From: Oscillospiraceae bacterium
Lineage (GTDB): Bacteria; Bacillota; Clostridia; Oscillospirales; Ruminococcaceae
Assembly (NCBI GenBank): GCA_029062865.1
Contig: JAIDPG010000309.1
Location: 1 to 15,896 of the forward strand
Reading direction: 5' to 3'
Length of the DNA: 15,896 bases
Below, piece by piece: positions 6,739 to 13,460 of the stretch (positions within the stretch are counted from its first letter, which is position 1; every line of letters starts with the position of its first letter). The notes below the pieces were generated by a model. It did not search any database, had not been told where the DNA came from, and saw nothing but the letters and a program-made list of their open reading frames with translations. Both the position numbers and the translations under genes were made by a program.

Positions 6739-8733
6739 GCGGAGGAATATTCGTTCTCGGAGCTCGACATTGACGAAAACAAGGATGGCGTCAACGCGTT
6801 TGCCGTAATGGACGACAACAAGATCGCCGCGCTGACTTTCCCCGTGAACGACGGAGAAGGCAGCTTTGTAATTTACGAAAACGGCAAGGAGACGTTCAGG
6901 CGCGAGGCTTCGGTCGATTATCAGGGGCTTTGCTATAACGCCGCCGAAAAGTGCTTCTACACCTACAACCTGATGGAAAAGCGCCTTTGCGTAATGGACG
7001 AGGAGTTCAACCTTAAAGAAACGCTCGCCGAGGGGCTTGATGCCGCCGATATTCGGGATATGATCATTATTGACAACAAGCTCTATCTTCTCGCCGCGGA
7101 GAAAAATCCGTTTGACCCCACTGTTCAAGTGGAGGTTAAGGACCCCGAAACGGGATATATGAATTTCGACGAGAAGGCGTATTCGATAGATTTGGCGAGC
7201 AAAAAGCTTGAAGACCTCGGCGTTCAAAACGTTATCTGTCAATCCTACTCAAACGGCACGCTGTATTACTTCACGTGCCGTGACGGGCACTACTCGCTGG
7301 ACGTTTTCGACAGGGAAGCCAAGACGCTCAAAGCCGTGCGGAATATGGACGACGTCGGCTATACTATTGCGTTTGCCGTGATAGGCGGGGAGTTTTTATA
7401 CTATAACCCCTCTGCGGGGGTGCTTAAAAAGCTGGAGCTGAACACGGGCGCTCTGACCGCCGAGGCGGGCAGCGTGTTCATTATCAGAAATTCACAGTTT
7501 GAGGTGTATAAGGACGCGCTTATTTATCTCAACATAAACGGCATGACGATAAGCAAATACGGCTCGGGCGCAGGCAGTGAGCTGCCGACCGGGAATATAG
7601 CGAAATACAACGGCGAAAGCCTTGTTATCGGGTATCAATCGGCGTATGAAGCGCCGCTTCAGACAGGCGAGATAAACAAGGCGTGCGGCGTTTCGGCTTC
7701 GATTTACGAATGTCCGGTTTACGATAACGAGCTTAAGCTGGAGCTGCTTTCGGGAAACAGCGACGTGGACATTTACATTTTCACAACGGGCTCGCGTCTG
7801 GGGCGTGACATACGCTCAAAGAACGGCTACGTTCCGCTCACCGACGATGGGATAAAGACGGCGCAGGACAAGTATTACGACTGGCTGGCGGATTTCTGCG
7901 TAAACGACAACGGCGATATTTGGTGCGTTCCGATAAGCGCGGACGTAAAGGTGACCTACTATGTTCCAGATAATCTCACGGCGCTTGGGATAAAGCCCGA
8001 GGAACTTACAACGTTTGACGGGTATTATTCCGCGCTCGAAAAGGTCAAGGCGCAGGAAAAGTATAGGTATTTCGGCACGGCGGCGTATTTGTCGTATGCC
8101 GTCCTCGACCAGAACTATCCCGTGAATTACGGCTATCACGATTATGACAGCGACGCGTTCAAGAACGCCTTCAAGCGCGTTTACGACGGATATGTTTTGT
8201 GGGAGGAGCCCGAGCACCCACTGTTCAGCAATAAAATTCTGAGTGACGAGTGGCAGAGCGGGCAGTACATTCTCAACGCGGAAAGCATCGCGTTTATGAA
8301 CGATTACAGCTTCGAGAGCAGCGTGACGCGCCCGGAGGACTGGCGCGCCGTAAAGCTGCCGAGAGTTAAAAATGCCGATGAAAAAAGCGGCGCGTTTATC
8401 ACCTACGCTATTGTAAACCCGTTCAGCAAGAAGAAGGAGGCCGCGCAGGCGTATCTCGGATATATCGCCGAAAACGGCTTGCGGTTCAGGACGGAGCGGA
8501 GCTTTCTGTATAAGGACAAATTGATGTACTGCGACGCTTTTGATACCGAAACGCCGTATTTCAGCGATATGTTTTCAATTTGCGAGGACGCAGCGGTGTG
8601 CGAGGCGCTTGTTGAGCTGAACTCCGATAGCGACGTTCGCCCGTGGGTGGTAGAATACCAGCGCGGCGAAATTACGCTTGAGCAATACATCGCGAACATC
8701 ACGCGCATTACGGAAATGGCGGAGAACGAGTAA
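6610..8733 (+). CDS. Solute-binding lipoprotein with propeller-like N-terminal half (copy B)
   Basis: This 707-residue paralogue of the preceding gene has the same signal peptide and lipidated Cys20. Its N-terminal half has the same blades (NKLYLLAAE, KAYSIDLASKKLEDLG, GTLYYFTC, YSLDVFDREAKTLKAV). The C-terminal solute-binding half shows LLSGNSDVDIYIF, YVPLTDD, GDIWCVPIS, YYVPDNLTALGI and YAIVNPFSKKKEAAQAYLGY. The two proteins align almost without gaps outside the ligand-binding half, where they differ around residues 485-570, so they may bind different ligands. AGGAGG at 6596-6601 lies 8 bases before the ATG. The stop codon is 11 bases before the first permease gene, so this copy is the one most directly tied to the permeases. 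Codons appear slightly more GC-rich than in copy A. Confidence 0.85.
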   Translation: MKKTKILAVVLALGLILTGCKSDKSRTSGEISTDSGFRFTSNAAEEYSFSELDIDENKDGVNAFAVMDDNKIAALTFPVNDGEGSFVIYENGKETFRREASVDYQGLCYNAAEKCFYTYNLMEKRLCVMDEEFNLKETLAEGLDAADIRDMIIIDNKLYLLAAEKNPFDPTVQVEVKDPETGYMNFDEKAYSIDLASKKLEDLGVQNVICQSYSNGTLYYFTCRDGHYSLDVFDREAKTLKAVRNMDDVGYTIAFAVIGGEFLYYNPSAGVLKKLELNTGALTAEAGSVFIIRNSQFEVYKDALIYLNINGMTISKYGSGAGSELPTGNIAKYNGESLVIGYQSAYEAPLQTGEINKACGVSASIYECPVYDNELKLELLSGNSDVDIYIFTTGSRLGRDIRSKNGYVPLTDDGIKTAQDKYYDWLADFCVNDNGDIWCVPISADVKVTYYVPDNLTALGIKPEELTTFDGYYSALEKVKAQEKYRYFGTAAYLSYAVLDQNYPVNYGYHDYDSDAFKNAFKRVYDGYVLWEEPEHPLFSNKILSDEWQSGQYILNAESIAFMNDYSFESSVTRPEDWRAVKLPRVKNADEKSGAFITYAIVNPFSKKKEAAQAYLGYIAENGLRFRTERSFLYKDKLMYCDAFDTETPYFSDMFSICEDAAVCEALVELNSDSDVRPWVVEYQRGEITLEQYIANITRITEMAENE

Positions 8734-8744
8734 GGGGGAAAAAA

Positions 8745-9554
8745 ATGAAAAACGCTAAACCCAAAAAGCGCATGAAATGGAATACGAAATGCAGACTCTG
8801 CCTTCTCCCGAGCCTGCTTGGAACAGCGGTGTTCTTTGTTATCCCGTTTATTCGCGTGGTGTATTACTCGCTGATAAAAAGCCAATTCAAGCGGGATTTT
8901 GTGTGGTTTGAGAATTACGCCGAGACGCTTCAAAACAAGTATTTTCAGCTCGCGCTGAAAAACTCGCTCCTGCTGATTTTAATCGCCGTGCCGATCTTAA
9001 TGGCGCTGGCGCTGCTTATCTCGCTCGCGCTTTCTTACGGAATAAAGTGGGTGCGGAAAACGCGGTTCGCGTTTGTGCTGCCCATGGTTATCCCGACGGC
9101 GAGCATCGTGCTTATCTGGCGCGGAGTTTTCGCCGAAAACACCACCGCCTTGCCTATTTATCTGCTGTTTATCTGGAAGAATATCGGAATATGCGTTGTT
9201 TTGCTGACGGCGGCGTTCGCCTCGATAGAAGGCTCGGTGCTTGAGGCAGCGCGGCTGGACGGCGCTTCGGGCTTCGTTCTCCACACGCGGATAACGATCC
9301 CGATGATCGCTCCGACCGTGCTTTTCACCATGCTGCTGTCGATAGTCAACAGCTTCAAGATCTTCAAGGAAAGCTATCTCTATTACGGCACGAATTACCC
9401 GCCCGACCACTCCTACACGCTTCAGTATTATATGAACAACAATTTCCTGAAGCTCGATTATCAAAGTCTCGCGAGCGCCGCGGTGCTTACTTCGATTCTG
9501 GTTTTCGGGATCGTAATGGGTGGTATGGCTTTGCAGCGGAGGTATGACAGATGA
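8745..9554 (+). CDS. MalF-type ABC transporter permease
   Basis: This 269-residue inner component of a carbohydrate-type ABC importer forms the membrane channel with the next gene product. Six membrane helices are visible, at about residues 17-42, 70-98, 107-128, 136-160, 185-206 and 242-262. The cytoplasmic EAA coupling loop is canonical (EAARLDGAS, 167-175, followed by ITIP), and this loop contacts the ATPase. The protein is shorter than usual (about 290-310) because the loop between helices 3 and 4 has been reduced to a few residues (ENTTALP after WRGVF), lacking the usual GLLN...WL stretch. GGGGGA precedes the start. The stop overlaps the next start in ATGA. Confidence 0.92.
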   Translation: MKNAKPKKRMKWNTKCRLCLLPSLLGTAVFFVIPFIRVVYYSLIKSQFKRDFVWFENYAETLQNKYFQLALKNSLLLILIAVPILMALALLISLALSYGIKWVRKTRFAFVLPMVIPTASIVLIWRGVFAENTTALPIYLLFIWKNIGICVVLLTAAFASIEGSVLEAARLDGASGFVLHTRITIPMIAPTVLFTMLLSIVNSFKIFKESYLYYGTNYPPDHSYTLQYYMNNNFLKLDYQSLASAAVLTSILVFGIVMGGMALQRRYDR

Positions 9555-10315
9555 GGAAATTAAACGCCGTGCTGTTCACGGCTCTCGCGCTGATTTTTAT
9601 TTTCCCCGTCGCGGCGACGGTGATCTTGTCGTTCAAATCGGGCGGCGGGCTTTCGCTGAAGCCCTACGCCGACTTGCTTTTTGACTGCTTTATTTTCTAC
9701 CCGATGTTCTGGAATTCCGTTTTGTACGCCACGGCAATTACCGTCGCGCAATTAGCAGTGATAATCCCGTGCGCTTTCGGGTTTTCTCGGGCGAAATTCC
9801 GCGGAAAAAACGCGCTGTTTGTGTTTTATATCGTGCTTATGATGATGCCGCTTCAAGTCACGATCCTCCCGAACTACATCGGCTTACGGGATCTGGGGCT
9901 TATCAACACGCCTTGGGGAATAATTCTGCCGATGATCTTCTCGCCGTTCGGGGTGGTCGTTATGCATCAGTATATGAAGAACATAGACAGCTCGCTTATT
10001 GACGCGACGCGGCTTGAGACCAACTCGATCTTCCGCGTGATTTTCACGGGAGTTATCCCGCAAATTCGCGTTTGCGTTTTCGCCGTGATACTTTTCGTGT
10101 TTGCGGACTGCTGGAATATGGTGGAGCAGCCGATGCTGTTTCTCAAGGACGATAATCTGAAAACGTTGTCCGTATTCATCGAAAACGCGCAAAGCTACGT
10201 GGGCGAGGTACTATTCCCCGCGGCGGTGATTTTTATGATCCCCGTGCTGATTTTGTATCTGTTTTTCAGCGAAAATCTTGAAAAGGGTCTGACGTTAGGG
10301 GGCTTGTCGAAATGA
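9551..10315 (+). CDS. MalG-type ABC transporter permease
   Basis: This 254-residue second permease of the importer has six membrane helices. It shows the MalG-family segment MMMPLQVTILPNYIGLRDLG (97-116), then GLINT and an ordered C-terminal part ending LEKGLTLGGLSK, close to the family ending 'fv.GlT.GAvKg'. The EAA loop is degenerate: DATRLETNS (151-159) replaces EAA-x-x-D-G-x-S and lacks the conserved glycine. The N-terminus is short, with the first helix starting near residue 6. It overlaps the preceding gene by 4 bp and the following gene by 4 bp, so translation is coupled across all three. It probably forms a heterodimer with the MalF-type protein; the ATPase is not in the window. Confidence 0.9.
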   Translation: MRKLNAVLFTALALIFIFPVAATVILSFKSGGGLSLKPYADLLFDCFIFYPMFWNSVLYATAITVAQLAVIIPCAFGFSRAKFRGKNALFVFYIVLMMMPLQVTILPNYIGLRDLGLINTPWGIILPMIFSPFGVVVMHQYMKNIDSSLIDATRLETNSIFRVIFTGVIPQIRVCVFAVILFVFADCWNMVEQPMLFLKDDNLKTLSVFIENAQSYVGEVLFPAAVIFMIPVLILYLFFSENLEKGLTLGGLSK

Positions 10316-10722
10316 AGAAAACGCTTTTTATAATTACGGGAGCTTTCCTCGCGGCAATGCTTTTCCTCACGTTTTTCGCCGAGCCTATCCACAAGAGCAC
10401 GCTGCCTAAAATCACCGCCGCGCGGCTTGAACGCCGACCGTTTCCCTATGAGTTCATCGACAAAAATGGTGAGCAGCGCGTCGGCACTATTGAAAAGCTT
10501 GCCGTTCCGAAATCAATGCTCGAAAGCGGGGTTTACGTTATCTACTCCGCCGAGAAAAACGGCACGGAGCGTGATTTTGTGCAGCTTGCAGAAATACAGA
10601 CCGGCGAGGAAAACGGCGGCTTTGTCGAAATCGTTGCGGGAATTTCATTTGCGGACAAGGTTGCCGTAAGCTCCACAAAGCCGCTTTACGACGGCGCGGA
10701 GGTAATTGTTTTGGGAGAGTGA
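10312..10722 (+). CDS. Mini membrane-fusion-like protein (HlyD/MacA-type C-terminal domain only)
   Basis: This 136-residue protein has an N-terminal membrane anchor or signal (residues 5-22) followed by about 110 extracytoplasmic residues. The segment LAVPKSMLESGVYVIYS (63-79), followed by VEIVAGISFADKVAVS (105-120) and LYDGAEVIV (125-133), matches the C-terminal, membrane-proximal part of periplasmic adaptor proteins, where the pattern is 'vP..al..g..yV...EI..Gl..Gd.V....l.dGa.V'. The lipoyl, hairpin and barrel regions of a full adaptor are missing. Placed directly before two MacB/FtsX-type permeases, it is likely their partner. Overlaps of 4 bp upstream and near-contact downstream (5 bases to the preferred ATG) show translational coupling. 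The assignment rests on motif resemblance. Confidence 0.65.
   Translation: MKKTLFIITGAFLAAMLFLTFFAEPIHKSTLPKITAARLERRPFPYEFIDKNGEQRVGTIEKLAVPKSMLESGVYVIYSAEKNGTERDFVQLAEIQTGEENGGFVEIVAGISFADKVAVSSTKPLYDGAEVIVLGE
10713..10719 (+). promoter_or_regulatory. Ribosome binding site that decides the start of the first FtsX-type gene
   Basis: GGGAGAG ends 8 bases before the ATG at 10728. An in-frame GTG at 10719 overlaps this site and has its nearest GGAGG 16 bases upstream, too far away. The second FtsX-type protein begins MKTSFYLILKYW, matching MKTAFYLLGKYW from the ATG at 10728. Confidence 0.75.
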
Positions 10723-10727
10723 TTATT

Positions 10728-13460
10728 ATGAAAACCGCATTTTACCTGCTCGGAAAATACTGGAAAAAGCACAAAAAGAATGCCGCAGCGCTTCTGTTCG
10801 CGGGGGTGCTTCTTACGGCGATAATCTTCGCGGCGCTGATGTCCTCACGGGAGCAGTGTGTTCGCTATTATTGCGAAGCGTTTGACCGAGACGGGCATTA
10901 CGATGTCCTCATCGGCAGCTCCGACGATGAGATCCTAGCGAATGTGACGGAGGGCAGAAGCGGCTATACCTACGGCGCGATGTACGTCCTCGGTGAAATG
11001 GGCTTCGCCGGCAGCCGCTTTGCTTACGGAACTATCGACGACGCGCACGACCTCTGGCACGTGCCGCTTGACGAGGGGCGAATGCCGGAGACTTCGGACG
11101 AGATCGCCGCCGTCAGCACGGTGCTTGACGCGTGCTATTGGGTCGGAAAATGCGGTGATTCTATAACGCTCGACGGCAGGACGTTCACCGTTGTCGGGAT
11201 AATCAACGAGGATTACGGCAAATATCGCTTTGGCTCGGCGCTGAACCCGTACAATATCGAGGAAATAAATGCGTCGCCGTGCAGAACCCCGCTGATTTTC
11301 GTCGGCGAAAGTGACGAAGCTCCGCTGTTCCGAATAGATATGCTCGGCAATATTTTCGACCTGAGGAAAAGCCGCGAGGAGCTCTCCCCGGAGATAGACG
11401 CGCTTAGGGAATATTTGTACGAGACGGTAGGCTACGAAACGCGTTGGTATCACGTCCGCAGCGACAGAACGGATATTCTTTACAGCTCCCGTTTTCAATC
11501 CCCGCCGACGCGTTTTTTTATAATTATCGCGTGGATCGGCGCGGCGATTTCGGTTTTGTCCGTGTTATCGGTGCTGCGAAGCGTCTTTGCCGAGCGCCGC
11601 GGCAGGATTGAGATCCTCAAAAGAATAGGCATGAACAAGCGTGAGATCGGCAAGCTGTACGCCGCCGAGTGTGCGGTTTTCGCGATTATTCAGACAGCGC
11701 TGGGAATTCTCGTCGGGCTTGCGGCTTACTGCGGGATTTTTGCCTTTAAGGTGAACGCTCTCGACGAGAAGCCGATAAGCGGCTTCACAAGCTTCATTCT
11801 CGTCACGGAGAAAACGCACGGGCCGTTTTTGTACGCGGGGCTTATCTCAATTGCGATTACGGTTGCCGCGTATGTCCTGAATATACTTACGGCGAATGTC
11901 AAGCGAAGCTCCCCGAGCAAAGCCCGCAAGCCGCGCTCCCTCGCGAGATGCTTTATCGCCGTTTTCCGCGAGAGAGCCGTGACGATCGTCCAGACCGCCG
12001 CGCTCACGCTGATTTGCTTCTCCGTCTTAATCGGCTATATGTTCTACACCGACAACGGGAAGGAGTTCACGAATTATCTGACTTATATGCCGCCGAGCGT
12101 TTATTACAACGTAAAGAATTTCAATATGGAGCAGGACAACATCGCGGAATACTACTCCTGTCCCTCTCCCGATGTGAGATATCTCGGGCATCAGGACTTC
12201 GGCGAGAACCAATACTTCCCGTTTATCACCGCGGATTACACGGCGGGTATCGACGACGAGATCGCGGAAAAGCTCCCCGAATACGCCCTCGCGACGGGAG
12301 AGTTAAGACAGACCTTTCTCGCGAGCGGCGAGGAAAAGCCGTATATTAACGAGATGGAGCTGTCTCACCCATTGGTTCGGAAGGGGTTTTTGAATTTCAG
12401 CGGCGAGAAATACCAAAGCTTCTTTGAGGACGGGCAGCTCGGCGCGGGGCATCTTTATCAGACTCACACCAAGCTTGCGCCCGCGCGGACTATCGAAAGC
12501 CTTTCGGAGAATCTCAAGGACGGCGCGCTCAACATCGACGCGCTGAACAGTGGCGAGGAGATCCTCGTGACGTACAAGAGCGGCACGCCGCCGTTCGCGG
12601 TCGGGGAAACCGTCACGATTTACTCCGCCGCGGCGGGCGAAACGGGCTACGGCATTGAGGAGCTTGTTTTCGCGGACGTGAAGATCGGCGCGCTGCTGCA
12701 AATCCCGCAAAGCGTCGGCAAGACGAAGTATTACACGCTCAGAAACGACCACGAATACAGCTTTCTCACGACCGCAAGGGGCGCGGAAAGCATGGGCTTT
12801 CCGTGCGCGAAATACACGGAAATTTACTGCTCCGAACCGATCGACGGCGGCATTATTCCGCTCTCCGCGGAAATGAAAATGACCTCGCTTGCGACGCTGA
12901 AGCGCGGCGATTTCGTCAAGAAAATGAAGCAATACGGCGGGGCGTTTCTTATCCTGCTTGTGATGTCGCTGCTCGGATTTTCCGCGTATTTTAACGGAAT
13001 CGGCATGAAGATAAGGCAGAAATCCTACGAGCTCTCGATAACCCGCGCCGTCGGAACGCCCGTGAAAGCTCTCAGTAAAAAGCTCACTCTCGCGAGCCTG
13101 AAAACCCCGCTGATTGCATCAACGATTGCCTACGCGCTTGCGAAGGCGGTGCAATTTATCACGCGAGGCGCGTATCTGAAACTGGCGGCGATGGAAGATG
13201 AGTACAACGAGCTTACGGGGAAGTTCATCGCGGGAACGCTGACGGACGACAGCACGCGGGACGCGCTGCTTGACAAAATGCTGCTTCTTGTCAGGAATTA
13301 CTTCCTAGACAACGTGATGTGGCAGGTAAAAACGGAGCTCCCCGCGCTTATTATCTTCACGATTCTCTGTGCGGTGACGTTTATTTTAACGGCAATGGCT
13401 CTGAAAAAATTCAGACGCAGCATATCCGACAACTTGAATTCCGGGAGGACAAGGCAATGA
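10728..13460 (+). CDS. FtsX/MacB-type ABC permease, first copy
   Basis: This protein has 910 residues from the preferred ATG. Helix 1 is near residues 19-40. Residues 45-255 form an extracytoplasmic MacB-type core domain (DEGRMPETSDEIA at 115-127, GDSITLDG at 143-150, FTVVGI at 153-158). Helix 2 is at 262-287, followed by the FtsX cytoplasmic element ERRGRIEILKRIGMNKREIG (289-308) and helices 3 and 4. A basic linker (391-408) leads to helix 5 (418-440), a second extracytoplasmic domain (441-735), and a C-terminal FtsX unit with helices near 738-758, 790-810 and 871-891. Such permeases use ATPase-driven movement to export or to act on extracytoplasmic substrates rather than import. It is paired with the next gene (4-bp overlap) and the mini adaptor. 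No ATPase domain is fused. Confidence 0.88.
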   Translation: MKTAFYLLGKYWKKHKKNAAALLFAGVLLTAIIFAALMSSREQCVRYYCEAFDRDGHYDVLIGSSDDEILANVTEGRSGYTYGAMYVLGEMGFAGSRFAYGTIDDAHDLWHVPLDEGRMPETSDEIAAVSTVLDACYWVGKCGDSITLDGRTFTVVGIINEDYGKYRFGSALNPYNIEEINASPCRTPLIFVGESDEAPLFRIDMLGNIFDLRKSREELSPEIDALREYLYETVGYETRWYHVRSDRTDILYSSRFQSPPTRFFIIIAWIGAAISVLSVLSVLRSVFAERRGRIEILKRIGMNKREIGKLYAAECAVFAIIQTALGILVGLAAYCGIFAFKVNALDEKPISGFTSFILVTEKTHGPFLYAGLISIAITVAAYVLNILTANVKRSSPSKARKPRSLARCFIAVFRERAVTIVQTAALTLICFSVLIGYMFYTDNGKEFTNYLTYMPPSVYYNVKNFNMEQDNIAEYYSCPSPDVRYLGHQDFGENQYFPFITADYTAGIDDEIAEKLPEYALATGELRQTFLASGEEKPYINEMELSHPLVRKGFLNFSGEKYQSFFEDGQLGAGHLYQTHTKLAPARTIESLSENLKDGALNIDALNSGEEILVTYKSGTPPFAVGETVTIYSAAAGETGYGIEELVFADVKIGALLQIPQSVGKTKYYTLRNDHEYSFLTTARGAESMGFPCAKYTEIYCSEPIDGGIIPLSAEMKMTSLATLKRGDFVKKMKQYGGAFLILLVMSLLGFSAYFNGIGMKIRQKSYELSITRAVGTPVKALSKKLTLASLKTPLIASTIAYALAKAVQFITRGAYLKLAAMEDEYNELTGKFIAGTLTDDSTRDALLDKMLLLVRNYFLDNVMWQVKTELPALIIFTILCAVTFILTAMALKKFRRSISDNLNSGRTRQ

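Noticed and set aside
10719..10730. GTG start at 10719 for the first FtsX-type gene
   Set aside because: It lacks a ribosome binding site at a suitable distance. The ATG at 10728 has GGGAGAG at 8 bases and matches the N-terminus of the paralogue.
12303..12932. 209-residue minus-strand open frame inside the first FtsX-type gene
   Set aside because: Arginine-rich shadow of a GC-biased coding region. It lies wholly within a well-supported permease that has a paralogue next door.
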